A model generated the notes under the pieces. That model made no database searches, had not been told where the DNA came from, and saw only the letters and a program-made list of their open reading frames with translations. Shown piece by piece: positions 42,372 through 51,717 of a DNA stretch of 64,000 nt. Position 1 is the first letter of the stretch. Every line of letters begins with the position of its first letter. Position numbers and translations under genes: made by a program. The DNA is from Ferrovibrio sp046297595 (GTDB taxonomy: Bacteria > Pseudomonadota > Alphaproteobacteria > Ferrovibrionales > Ferrovibrionaceae): contig NZ_JBKBHT010000003.1 of NCBI RefSeq assembly GCF_046297595.1, forward strand, positions 558,001 through 622,000. Reading direction: 5' to 3'.

Positions 42372-42821
42372 ATGACCGAGCTCAAGCCGATATTCGTCCT
42401 GAACGGCCCGAACCTGAACCGGCTGGGTAAACGCGAGCCGGAAATCTATGGCCACACCACCCTGGCCGAGGTGGAGGCGATGTGCAGGAGCGCCGCCGGC
42501 ACGCGGCCGCTGCGGTTCCACCAGTCCAACATCGAGGGCGAGATCATCAACTGGATCCACGAGGCCATCGATGACGGGGCGGCCGGTATCGTCATCAATC
42601 CCGCCGCCTTCACCTTCACATCGATTGCCATCCTCGACGCGCTGAAGCAGTTCCCCGGCCCGATCATCGAGCTGCATATCTCCAACATCCACCGGCGCGA
42701 GGCGATCTACCACAATTCGCTGGTCTCGAAAGTCGCCACGGCGGTGATCGCCGGCCTGGGACCGGAGGGTTACGACGTGGCCGTGCTGGCGATGACCGGA
42801 CATCTGCTGCGCGGAAAATAG
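42372..42821 (+). CDS. aroQ: Type II 3-dehydroquinate dehydratase
   Basis: A 149-residue type II dehydroquinase. The conserved NGPNLNRLGKREPEIYG carries the catalytic Tyr and lid Arg. SNIEGEIINWIHEA, NPAAFTFTSIAILDAL and ELHISNIHRREAIYHNS complete the active site. It interconverts 3-dehydroquinate and 3-dehydroshikimate. As the last gene of the dehydrogenase-TRAP operon it probably works in the quinate-degrading direction. The next enzyme, dehydroshikimate dehydratase to protocatechuate, is not in the window. The ATG follows GAGGA. Confidence 0.95.
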   Translation: MTELKPIFVLNGPNLNRLGKREPEIYGHTTLAEVEAMCRSAAGTRPLRFHQSNIEGEIINWIHEAIDDGAAGIVINPAAFTFTSIAILDALKQFPGPIIELHISNIHRREAIYHNSLVSKVATAVIAGLGPEGYDVAVLAMTGHLLRGK

Positions 42822-42858
42822 CCGCGGACCGGCTTCAAAAAGGCTGCTGCCGGGAATG

Positions 42859-42921
42859 TGCACTTAGCCGCGCATAAAAATTCTGTCTGCGCAGCCTTCG
42901 ATGCACAAAATTTTCATCAGA
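42859..42921 (+). repeat. 63-bp diverged direct repeat, copy A
   Basis: TGCACTTAG, then a variable middle, then GCAGCCTTCGATGCACAAAA and TTTTCATCAGA. It aligns without gaps to 63118-63180, with about 48 of 63 positions identical and the ends best conserved. It lies 37 bases after aroQ, in the 342-base spacer (42822-43163) before the giant gene. That spacer is A/T-rich and otherwise shows only a promoter. Confidence 0.6.
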
Positions 42922-43030
42922 TTAACTTTGCCTCTGAACACCAGCTAGCCTGAGCCAAACTGGCCCGGCCAAGGTCGTAGATCTGGGTCACCGATCAAGA
43001 TTGGTGTCAGGAGGATTGACGTTGCAGCGA

Positions 43031-43059
43031 TTTTCCAAGCTAAAAATACTCGTTATAAT
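43031..43059 (+). promoter_or_regulatory. Candidate promoter of the giant exported-protein gene
   Basis: A perfect -10 box TATAAT (43054-43059) lies 17 bp after a weak -35-like TTTTCC (43031-43036), in an A/T-rich leader about 105 bases before the start codon. No other good sigma-70 -10 is seen in the spacer. Confidence 0.45.
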
Positions 43060-43163
43060 TGTGAAAGATTAAATCGCATTAACTTGGAAAAGAAATTTGT
43101 TGCCTCCTTTCCTACTGAAGGTGACTGTTCCCGAAGAAAAATACATCAAAATCCGGGGGCAAG

Positions 43164-46100
43164 ATGGTGGGGTTCAAGAAGGTATGCCTGCGCGCCGCGC
43201 TAGTGGCTGTTTGTGTTTTATTTTTGCCGATCTGCCTGACTCAGCCTGCCCTCGGGCAGGTCACCGAAGATCCATCGCTCCTCAATGCCCAGGCACCGTC
43301 CGGCAGTGTCAGCCACGACCGGATTTCAGATGTGGTCGAGCGCCTGCGATCGGCCCTGCCAGCCTATTACACCAATCTTCTGCCGCCACGATTTGCATCC
43401 TTCACGCAGGCCGCGAACGATAAGTGGACATTCTCTGGCTCGGCGAGCCCGCTCGGCTTCCCGCTGAATTATACGGCCACGCTGTCAGTCGCAGCCACCG
43501 ATCCGGCCGCTGGCGGGGTCTTGCTGCGCTTCGATGCCACTATCGGCGAGGTTGACCTGTTGCCGCCTGATTTCAAACTGAAGCAGGCCACATTGAGTAT
43601 GGCGGTCAGTCCGGGCGCGAATTACGGCAGTTATACTGTGGCTGCCGCACTCGACAATGCATCCTTCAGCTTCGGCAACGCCACGCTGGCGGCGACGATT
43701 CCGTTCAAATCCGACAATCAGAACAGCTTCACGCTGACGGCTAACGCCAGTCTTGGCGACATGTTTCCGCCATTGGCCAAAGCGCCCAAAGCCAATGCGA
43801 TAACATTGCAGAGCCTGATGATGAATGCCGGCGAGGTTCAGGCGCAATTCGCCCTGAACGGCAAGACCTTTACGATAACCGGGCAGCCGGGCTTCTACAC
43901 GCTGACTCCAGACTCTACAGATCTTTCGACTGCAATAACGCTGGGTGACGTTATTCCCGGCGCCGATCTGATTCCCTTCCTGTCGAATGTCGCATTGACG
44001 CAAATCCGGATCATGGGGCAGCCGGCGACCCTGACCGTTGCGACCACCTATTTGAACAAGAGCATGACCCTGCGCATCGCGCAGAACCAGTTCAGCCTCA
44101 CAGCGCCTTTCCCCCTGAGCACCATACTGCCGATGCTGCAGAACGTGCCGGTCGCCGATCAGACCCAGTTCGCCTCGCTTGCTCTGGATGACCAGAAAGC
44201 CGTTTTCACCGGCAGTTATAACGGCAAGGCCGTGTCGGTGACCAAGACCCGCGGCAAAGATGCCACGCTGGACATCTCGACAGCCGGCCTTGGCCTGGGC
44301 GACCTGGTGCCACAGGCGGCACAGACCGGGCTCGATCAGTATGTCGAACTCGATCAGATCGAGGTTGCGAGCGACCATATCGCCGTCGACATGAAGGTCA
44401 ACGGCAATGAGACCGATGTTTATATCCTGCGCAACCAGCCTGGTGGCAAGCAGGCGGCCCTGTTCTATTTCAGCAAGCTCGATGCCGCAGCCTTCATCCC
44501 GAACAGCGACGGGGACGGTCTGAGTGGCGTCGGCCTGACCAATACCCTGATCGGCTTTGGGCAGGAGAACCGCAGTTTCACACAGGCCGATCTGCCGGGC
44601 GATCTCGCTAGCAAGGTGACGCTGCCGTCGAACGGCAACTTCACGATCATGCCCGACACCGCGGCGCTGACCGGTACATTCGATCTGAGCTCGTCGCAGG
44701 GGCTGATGTCCGCTTTGTCCGCGGTGAGCATCAGCCAGACAAGCTTTCCAATCAATGGCACCTTCCATAGCGACACCATTCGGCGCATTCCATCCGGCGC
44801 CAAATCGGCCATGCGCACCGCCAGCACTGCCGACAAGGCAATGCTGCTGAGTCGACTCAATCTCTCGGCGCCAATAGGGCTGCCGTCGGTTCCCGGCCTC
44901 AGCAGCTATGCCAGGCTGAACGGCCCGATGGTCCTGTCGATCAAGGGCAACAACGATACCAGCAATCCGCGTGCCGATTTCGACGGCCAGTTTCCGATCC
45001 AGATGACGATCGGCGGCTCTGAGATGGATCTGGTGGCCAATCTTGACATGGACAAGGGCCTGAGCGGCCAGGGCAGCTCCAGCAGTATCTCGATCGCGTT
45101 GGCCAATGCCTGGAATCAGCCCTTCGGCGTGCCCGGCATCGTGGTGGATACAGGATCTTTCACCATCGATCTGAGCAGCAACAATGTCTCGGACCTCTCC
45201 TTGCAGGGCAGCGCCACCTTTGCCGGCAGGGACAATGTGGGAGTCACGGCGAATTTCGCGCGTGACAGCTCCGGCAACCTCACGTTCCAGTATTTCGAGT
45301 TCGATGCCAGCCAGGGCTTCAAGCTCAGCGGCCTGCCGGGCTTCGGCAGCATTCCCCATGCGGACCAGTTCACCGTCGACACGATCAAGCTGTCACCCGA
45401 CGGCATCACCGCCAAGACCATGTTGAACAATGTCCATGTCGATACCTTCATCTTCAAGGACCCATCAGGTGGCGCGGTATTCGCCGTCGACCAGCAGGGC
45501 CTGCGGCTTGTCGACATGTTCTCCGGCTTGGCCGGCACGCCGCTCAAGGACCTGACCCTGGGCAATGCGGCCATTGTCGTGTCGGAAAACGGTCTGACCG
45601 GCGATCCGAAGACGATGCCCAGCACCGCGCAAGACCTGTTCAAGGATATATTCGGTGCTTCCAATGTCGCGCTTTTACTGCCCGCTGGTGTAGCGCTGCT
45701 GTCAAAGATCGACTTCTCGCAGTCGGGAGCGGTGAGCAAGGGGTTGCAAAAACTCGGGGTGAATGCCGATGCGGCGGTGGTCATGGGGGGAGTCAGCGGC
45801 CTGTTCGGTTCCTCCGCATCGCCGTCGCTGAACCTGTCCATCATGATGGACCAGATCGGCGATGCGAGCGGCCTGCCGAAAAACGTCATGAAGTACAAGG
45901 CTGGCACCCAGCCGGGCTTCTTCTTGAACTGGGCCGGTACCGACGTGGACTTTGGCGCTCGCACCGCGATGATGGTCACGGTTGGCCGTGACCAGCTTGA
46001 ATTCACGACCTCCATAGAGGTTGTGTTCAGCGATGGCGATGTCGGCCTCAATGTGACCGGCGGCATGGCTGGCACCTGGGACAAGCCTTTTGGAATCCAG

Positions 46101-48743
46101 CCGCTGTCGCTCTCCGACGTGACGCTGACCACCGGAGTGGATGTGGAAGGCAATGTGGATTTCGGTTTTGCGGGCTCGCAGACTTTCGGACAGGAAAGCC
46201 TTAGCTTCGCCACGAATATGAAATTCTTGCTCGAAGCCGAGGGGCTTCCGGATGCCGTGGCCTTTTCCGGCGATGCGGATACGATTGGCTATGGCGCCAT
46301 TCTGGAAATCGCCCAGGCTGCCATCGGCGGCAAACTGAATCTCGACGAGATCAAGCTTCCGACCTTCGATATCAAGAAATTCCACTTTGCCTTCGCCACG
46401 CCAGGCGCGACCGATCCGCAACTTGGCCTGGTCAGCGAGGGCGTCGGATTTTCAGGCATCTTCAGCTTTCTGGGGCAGGACCTCGGCAGTGTGACCGGTT
46501 CGGCTGGCACCTCGGGTCTAAAATTCAAAGGCGACTTGACCGATTTCACGCTGGGGCCGGTCAGCTTCAACAAAAACAACATCGATATTCAAGTCTCCCT
46601 GCAGCCAAAGGCAACGCTGACTTCCGACATTGCCGTACTCGGCGCAACGGAGACCGTTTTAGTCGATCTGACGCCGCCAACGCTGGATTTCATCGTGACT
46701 GTGGGCCTCGATCAGTTCGGCAATGGCAACCTGACGTTCGAGATGGCGGGCGTCGACCTCAATAACGGCAGATTCGACCCCAACGCGGACATTTCGTTCA
46801 CCGGATCTTTCACGGACAATATCGTTCCCCGGCTTATCCAGGTGATGCGTGACGGCACGGCGGCGCTGCGTACCGCCGCAGATGGCAAGCTGGATGACGA
46901 CAAGAAGGCACTGGCCGACGCCCAGGCGAAGGTCGGCGCGCTCGACCAGAAGGTCGCGGATGCCCGCAAACAGGCGAACCAGGCCAAGCAGAGCGCCGAA
47001 GCCAAGGTGCAGGCCGCGCAGGCCAGGGTCGACTCTCTGCAGAACGAGATCAGCAACGATCAGAACGAAGCTAATACCTGCGGCAACTCTGTAACGCATT
47101 ACTTCTGCAAGCCCTATTGGGAGATTCGCATGGCCGGCGCAGAGGCCGCAAAGGCGGTGGCAACGGGCGTGCTCGATGCCGCCAAGGTCGCCATCAATGT
47201 TGCCTATGATCTCGACCCGACTGTTCTGGCGCTGGAGGCGGAACGCGACACCGAGCGTCTTGGGCTTTCGATCGCCATGGCCGTGGTTCAGGGCAGCGAG
47301 GACGTGATCAACGCCGTTACCGGGCCGTTCGAGCAGGAAATCGAACAGGTGTTGAATTCCCTACCATTCACTATACAGCAGGTCACTTTCGCCGGCGACC
47401 TGAAGCGGATGATCGCCAACGACGAGCCGCTGTTGCTCGATATGCAATACACCTTGCTGCAGCAGGCGCGCCGCGACTATCTGGCTTTTAAAATCAAGGA
47501 CTGGGACTTCAATGCCAAGTCATTCGCGGTTCTGCCAGCCCTGGTGGCGCAACAGGTGGTCTCCAATATCTCGAGCAAGATTTCACCGAAAGTCGCCGAC
47601 TGGCTGAACAGCCATATCGGTACCGAACTGGCCGCCGCGTCCGACGATATTCGCGACGAAGTATTGAAGGCCGAGGCCAAGTTCGAGAACACGCTGAAGG
47701 GCATGGAGACGAACACGGCGCCCTTCCAGTCCGCGGTCGACAGACTGTCTCAACAGCGACAGCAGACCGCGTCAGAGCTTGGCGCCACCGACTTTCTTGG
47801 TTCTAGCCAGCAATTCGATCTGACCTATCTTGCGGTCGGTCACAGCGCGCTCTGCCTGGCGGTGGCAACTGATGGTACGACCGTGCATCAGGAGGATTGC
47901 AAGGACAACGCGACCGAGCAGTGGCACACGATCGCGGTGGATGACTATGTCCAACTGGTTGCCAATGGCCTTTGCCTCCAGGCCCAGGATGACGCGGCCG
48001 ACGCCAGTCAGCAGGGCGTCAAGCTCATGCTGAAATCATGCGACGCCAACGATAAGAGCGAGCAGTGGAAAGTGGCCACCTATGACGGGATCTATTCGCA
48101 GATCATCAACCGTGCGTCGCAGAAATGCCTGCATTTCGACAGCGAGAATGCACGGCCCGAAACGGCGAAGGCGGTCTGGACATCCTGCATCGGCATGGAT
48201 AGCCAAAATTTCCGCGCCATCCCCGATGCCGAGCGGCCCGATTTCGTGCCAAAGGGCTCGCGGCTGGCCTCGGCTGCGAGTACCTGCGTCTGGTTCTACC
48301 CGGTCGGAAATAACTGGGTTGGTTATGAGACCGGAACCTGTGGCGCGGACTATGGACAGTCCGGGATATCGCGGATGCGCAACGTTCAGCAGGCGATATT
48401 CGACTATGTCGAGATGGTCGACGGCACGATCCGCATGGTTCACCGAGTCACGCCGACGGCCGATGCCAAGACCGAGGTGAATGACGGCATGTGCTTCTAT
48501 GCCAGCGGCCAGAATGCAACTTTCAACGATGCTCCCTGCAACCGTGCGACCGGCGTTACCTATGACGTGCTGGAGGTACAGCAGCATTTCATGCTGCAGC
48601 AGACGGGCACCAATCTCTGCGTCGAGATCGGCAATATCCAACAAAGCCCCAATAGCTATTCGATCGGGCCGTTCCTTATGGCATGCAACAATCAGAAGCC
48701 GGAGCAGCTGTTGCGCTGGGAGGCGCCCCTGCCGCCGAGCTGA
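43164..48743 (+). CDS. Giant exported beta-rich protein with coiled coil and ricin-type lectin-like C-terminus
   Basis: A 1859-residue protein with a signal peptide (1-32, cleavage near ALGQ). Residues about 35-1225 are strand-rich and acidic, with little Cys. At least four units of about 60 residues start with an LGDhhP-like motif (196 LGDMFP, 260 LGDVIP, 318 LSTILP, 377 LGDLVP). Residues about 1238-1305 form a coiled coil. A Cys pair follows (1306, 1315, in TCGNSVTHYFCKPYWE), then a helical region to about 1545. Residues 1553-1690 show a ricin-B pattern (EQWHTI, EQWKVA, QNFRAI with paired Cys), and 1703-1855 look like a second, degenerate trefoil. I do not recognise the large N-terminal part. 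GGGGG precedes the ATG. Codons look more A/T-rich at third positions than in neighbours. Confidence 0.75.
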   Translation: MVGFKKVCLRAALVAVCVLFLPICLTQPALGQVTEDPSLLNAQAPSGSVSHDRISDVVERLRSALPAYYTNLLPPRFASFTQAANDKWTFSGSASPLGFPLNYTATLSVAATDPAAGGVLLRFDATIGEVDLLPPDFKLKQATLSMAVSPGANYGSYTVAAALDNASFSFGNATLAATIPFKSDNQNSFTLTANASLGDMFPPLAKAPKANAITLQSLMMNAGEVQAQFALNGKTFTITGQPGFYTLTPDSTDLSTAITLGDVIPGADLIPFLSNVALTQIRIMGQPATLTVATTYLNKSMTLRIAQNQFSLTAPFPLSTILPMLQNVPVADQTQFASLALDDQKAVFTGSYNGKAVSVTKTRGKDATLDISTAGLGLGDLVPQAAQTGLDQYVELDQIEVASDHIAVDMKVNGNETDVYILRNQPGGKQAALFYFSKLDAAAFIPNSDGDGLSGVGLTNTLIGFGQENRSFTQADLPGDLASKVTLPSNGNFTIMPDTAALTGTFDLSSSQGLMSALSAVSISQTSFPINGTFHSDTIRRIPSGAKSAMRTASTADKAMLLSRLNLSAPIGLPSVPGLSSYARLNGPMVLSIKGNNDTSNPRADFDGQFPIQMTIGGSEMDLVANLDMDKGLSGQGSSSSISIALANAWNQPFGVPGIVVDTGSFTIDLSSNNVSDLSLQGSATFAGRDNVGVTANFARDSSGNLTFQYFEFDASQGFKLSGLPGFGSIPHADQFTVDTIKLSPDGITAKTMLNNVHVDTFIFKDPSGGAVFAVDQQGLRLVDMFSGLAGTPLKDLTLGNAAIVVSENGLTGDPKTMPSTAQDLFKDIFGASNVALLLPAGVALLSKIDFSQSGAVSKGLQKLGVNADAAVVMGGVSGLFGSSASPSLNLSIMMDQIGDASGLPKNVMKYKAGTQPGFFLNWAGTDVDFGARTAMMVTVGRDQLEFTTSIEVVFSDGDVGLNVTGGMAGTWDKPFGIQPLSLSDVTLTTGVDVEGNVDFGFAGSQTFGQESLSFATNMKFLLEAEGLPDAVAFSGDADTIGYGAILEIAQAAIGGKLNLDEIKLPTFDIKKFHFAFATPGATDPQLGLVSEGVGFSGIFSFLGQDLGSVTGSAGTSGLKFKGDLTDFTLGPVSFNKNNIDIQVSLQPKATLTSDIAVLGATETVLVDLTPPTLDFIVTVGLDQFGNGNLTFEMAGVDLNNGRFDPNADISFTGSFTDNIVPRLIQVMRDGTAALRTAADGKLDDDKKALADAQAKVGALDQKVADARKQANQAKQSAEAKVQAAQARVDSLQNEISNDQNEANTCGNSVTHYFCKPYWEIRMAGAEAAKAVATGVLDAAKVAINVAYDLDPTVLALEAERDTERLGLSIAMAVVQGSEDVINAVTGPFEQEIEQVLNSLPFTIQQVTFAGDLKRMIANDEPLLLDMQYTLLQQARRDYLAFKIKDWDFNAKSFAVLPALVAQQVVSNISSKISPKVADWLNSHIGTELAAASDDIRDEVLKAEAKFENTLKGMETNTAPFQSAVDRLSQQRQQTASELGATDFLGSSQQFDLTYLAVGHSALCLAVATDGTTVHQEDCKDNATEQWHTIAVDDYVQLVANGLCLQAQDDAADASQQGVKLMLKSCDANDKSEQWKVATYDGIYSQIINRASQKCLHFDSENARPETAKAVWTSCIGMDSQNFRAIPDAERPDFVPKGSRLASAASTCVWFYPVGNNWVGYETGTCGADYGQSGISRMRNVQQAIFDYVEMVDGTIRMVHRVTPTADAKTEVNDGMCFYASGQNATFNDAPCNRATGVTYDVLEVQQHFMLQQTGTNLCVEIGNIQQSPNSYSIGPFLMACNNQKPEQLLRWEAPLPPS

Positions 48744-48787
48744 CGACGGCCAGTCCCCGTGAGCCGCAACGGCCCGGGCAACCGCGG

Positions 48788-50725
48788 CTAGAAGTACAGC
48801 ATCTGGAAAAAATCCCTGATCACGCGATCGAGGCCGTCATGCTCTTCCCAGCGCGCCATCTGCATGTCGCCGCTGCGGAACTGGCGATAGTAATCCGAAT
48901 ATTCCAGACCGGCGAAGATGGCATCGAGATTTGGCCGGATGCCCTGGCGCTTCTGAAACTCGTTGCGGAAGCGCTCGCCCTGGGGCGGCGGCGGCAGGGC
49001 GCGCGCTGCATCCGTGCTGCCGGGGCCGTCCATGAAATGGGCCTTGCGCGGCGTCAGCAGAATCAGCACCGACCTTTTCAGGGATTCTTCCGACCGCTGC
49101 GAGAAGAGATACTGTACGACGGGCAGCTTCTCTAGCACAGGAACGCCGTCGCGCTGGCGGTTGCTTTCATTTTCCGACAGGCCACTCAGGATCAGCGTCT
49201 CGCCGAAGCGCAGCTTGGCTGTGGCGGAAACAGAGGTCTTGGTGGTCTCGGCGAATGCCGTGAAGGCGACTTCTGCGGAACGTTCCTCGAGAAAGGAACG
49301 CTCTGCATTGACGTCGACCAGCAGCAGGTCTTCATCCAGGAACTGCGGCGTTACCTTCAGATTGATGCCGATAGGCACCTGCTCGATTGTGCCGTAGGAC
49401 AGATTGCTCACCAACTGCACATGCCAGACGCCGCCGGAGAAGAACTCCGAGGTCTTGTTCTCGATGGCCAGCAATGACGGCCGCGCCAGCACTTCGGCAC
49501 GTTCCACGCCGTCGTTGAAGATATTGAGGTTGTAGGTCAGGCCCGCCAGTGTGAAGACCGGGTTTATGGTGTGCGTCAGCGTATTCACGCCGTTGCCGGT
49601 ATTGCTGCCGGAGACATAGTTGAAATTGTACAAGGTGCCGCCCAGCGTCGCTTGCAGGCCGGACAGCAGGTTCACGCCCTGACGCGAAGAACGGTTCTCT
49701 TCGGTGCGGATGATGGCGACATCGACCAGCGCCATGCGCGGACCCTTCTCAGGCTGCGCTGCTGGCTGGGCGGCGGCCACCCCACGATTCTGCACCGGCG
49801 GCAAGGCGCCCGGCGGTGCTTGCCGCTGGTCGACGGGGCTCTGCGTTACCGGGGCGCGCGGCACGGCCGATGGCGCCGGCGCCTGGTTTTCGCGGGCCCG
49901 ACGCCGGTCTTCAAATGGCTTGGCATCCGAGAAGGCGAACTGCGGCAAGTTGTTGCGTTCGAAATAGTCCTGCCATTCACCGACGCGGCGCTGCAGTGCA
50001 GCGTAGCGCGGCTGCAGCGCCGTATTGCGCTCGGCGCTTGAGGCAAAAGCCGCCAGGCTTGCCTGCGCATCGTCGAAATGGCCGGAGGCGGCATAGGCCA
50101 GGGTGGCATTGCGGCGTATGATCGGGTCTTCCGCTGCCAGCGGCTCGAGCTGCTTGGCCGCCCAGGCAGCCATGCCGAGGTCGCGCGCCGCATAGGCCGA
50201 AACCAGCAGCCCTTTCAGCAGTTCCGGGTTATTCGGCTGGTACAGCATCCCATAGGCGAAATAATTCTCCGCATCGACATAACGCTGTGCGCGATAGGCG
50301 ATATGCCCGAGCAGATAGGCGGCCCAGATATTGTCCGGGTCAAACTTCAGCGCGAGCTGATATCCGGTTTCAGCCAGTTCAAGGTCGGTTTTGTTGCCGC
50401 TCTCGGCGCGCGCATGATAAGCGAGACCATTCAGGAAATGCAGCACGCCATCGGTAGGGTTGCGTTTAAGGCCGCGCTCAAATACCTCATTGGCGGCAGT
50501 AGCGCGTCCCTCGCGCAACAGCCTTACGCCCTCGCGAATGTCCTCTCCCGACGCATGGTCGAGTGGGATTTGCTCCATGTCCGCAGTCAGCGACTGTGTG
50601 CGACCACTAGATGTTGGCAGGCCCCAGCGGCTTTCATCCGTGACACAACCGGTAGCAGATAAAGCAAAAAACACGCTCAGCGTCCGGGCAATCCGCCCAC
50701 GCCTCGGTTTGACACTCGAAACCAT
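48788..50725 (-). CDS. TPR-secretin lipoprotein
   Basis: A 645-residue lipoprotein precursor (ALSATGC, lipid Cys27). Residues about 55-245 are TPR helices (EGVRLLREGRATAANEVFERG, PDNIWAAYLLGHIAYRAQRY, each read within limits). Residues 265-328 are a Pro/Gln-rich linker. Residues about 330-562 are a secretin domain with ARPSLLAIENKTSEFFSGG, VPIGINLKVTPQF and the signature GETLILSGLSENES...VPVLEKLPVVQYLF. Secretins form outer-membrane gates for type II/III secretion or pili. TPRs replace the usual N0/N1 domains, and no ATPase, pilin or platform gene is nearby. It converges with the giant protein gene (44-base gap). The ATG at 50723-50725 fits the signal peptide. Confidence 0.88.
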   Translation of the reverse strand: MVSSVKPRRGRIARTLSVFFALSATGCVTDESRWGLPTSSGRTQSLTADMEQIPLDHASGEDIREGVRLLREGRATAANEVFERGLKRNPTDGVLHFLNGLAYHARAESGNKTDLELAETGYQLALKFDPDNIWAAYLLGHIAYRAQRYVDAENYFAYGMLYQPNNPELLKGLLVSAYAARDLGMAAWAAKQLEPLAAEDPIIRRNATLAYAASGHFDDAQASLAAFASSAERNTALQPRYAALQRRVGEWQDYFERNNLPQFAFSDAKPFEDRRRARENQAPAPSAVPRAPVTQSPVDQRQAPPGALPPVQNRGVAAAQPAAQPEKGPRMALVDVAIIRTEENRSSRQGVNLLSGLQATLGGTLYNFNYVSGSNTGNGVNTLTHTINPVFTLAGLTYNLNIFNDGVERAEVLARPSLLAIENKTSEFFSGGVWHVQLVSNLSYGTIEQVPIGINLKVTPQFLDEDLLLVDVNAERSFLEERSAEVAFTAFAETTKTSVSATAKLRFGETLILSGLSENESNRQRDGVPVLEKLPVVQYLFSQRSEESLKRSVLILLTPRKAHFMDGPGSTDAARALPPPPQGERFRNEFQKRQGIRPNLDAIFAGLEYSDYYRQFRSGDMQMARWEEHDGLDRVIRDFFQMLYF

Positions 50726-51288
50726 ACTCCCCTGGCCCCCCAGCCTGGTCATCCCCTGTGGGTAATCTACCATGCCGGCCCAATGATCGAACAGCAATCT
50801 GTAATTGAGGATGGTGCGCCGTCACGGATTGGATATCTGTCTGCAAAATTCCTCTTCCAGTTGTCATGCATTTTGCAGCCGACAATTTTCAAGCCGGGCG
50901 CCGTTCCCTCATTGCGATGCATCCATAGCCGCGATGAGAATCCGGTAGTCATTTCCTCGATGTCTAAGACGTTGAAGAGATAACGTTGCAGACTGGAGAA
51001 ACCTCGCCGGCCGTTACAAGGACCTCGCATTAAACAATGTCGGCGTCGCTTTGTACGAAGCGCAGGATCAGATCTGGGTGGTATCTAGAGATGAAGAGTT
51101 TTGCATAGTATGTCATTGATTCTATTGGATGCGCCTGCCCGCCATTTTGGGCCTAATTCGCACTTAACTCTGCCCATTTTTCCCGTGAGTGCAGTTAAAT
51201 TTGCGCAAAATTTGGGGGCAAGGTTTTGTAACTCACCGGCTCGGCGCGGCGCATCGGGTTTTGAAACAGGACAGGGGGGCAGACGACA
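50726..51288. other. 563-base spacer upstream of the secretin gene
   Basis: No convincing gene. Open frames of 66-90 codons on both strands (50767-51030, 50783-50983) lack ribosome sites and family resemblance. The stretch from about 51100 to 51230 is A/T-rich for this genome and contains two T/A runs (CCATTTTTCCC and GCGCAAAATTTGGGG). It should hold the secretin promoter near its low-coordinate end. It could include gene remnants. Confidence 0.4.
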
Positions 51289-51633
51289 TTAACCGCTTAG
51301 GCCCTTAGCAAGCTGGCGCAGGTAGGACCAGGGGAAGACGCCGCGATCATGGCCGTCGGAGAAATGCAGGTTCAGCGCATAGGTTCCGATGGGCTTGATC
51401 TGCGTTATGCTCAAGCCGGAAAAGCCACCGGGAAACGCGCCCTCGACCCTGGCCTTGGTACACCAAGCACAGCGGCAGGCTGCACGCAGGGCGCCAGCAT
51501 TGGCTTCGATGCTGACGCTGCTGGCGAACGGCAGCTCGAGCGTAGAGTCATTGTTGCGGAGGATGACCTCATCGGCGCGTCCGCCCCCCGAGAAGTCGGG
51601 CTGGACGGCGGCAGCGGCCATGGCAAGGAGCAT
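51289..51633 (-). CDS. DUF971 family protein (gamma-butyrobetaine hydroxylase N-domain-like)
   Basis: A 114-residue protein. The DUF971 core is LRAACRCAWCTKAR, with the CxCxxC zinc-type cysteines, followed by ITQIKPIGTYALNLHFSDGHDRGVFPWSYLRQLA. The family is the N-terminal zinc domain of gamma-butyrobetaine hydroxylases and also occurs alone, often near Fe-S or chaperone functions, with unclear role. The ATG at 51631-51633 follows AGGGGG; an internal ATG four codons later is possible. It is probably not part of the hydantoin operon, whose last gene ends 84 bases upstream of its start. Confidence 0.85.
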   Translation of the reverse strand: MLLAMAAAAVQPDFSGGGRADEVILRNNDSTLELPFASSVSIEANAGALRAACRCAWCTKARVEGAFPGGFSGLSITQIKPIGTYALNLHFSDGHDRGVFPWSYLRQLAKGLSG

Positions 51634-51717
51634 ATGCCCCCTGTGGTGGAGGCATCACACGGGTTGGCAGCGAAACCGGCAAGCAATTAACTGCCGAAAA
51701 TACAGGGACCTCGGTCT

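Noticed and set aside
50767..51030. Possible gene in the spacer upstream of the secretin
   Set aside because: About 87 codons without ribosome site or known motifs, overlapping another open frame on the opposite strand. Probably non-coding or decayed.
51069..51080. Short match AGATCTGGGT shared with 42977-42986 as a third repeat copy
   Set aside because: Ten bases only, with unrelated flanks and a different order of neighbouring words; not comparable to the 63-bp repeat.
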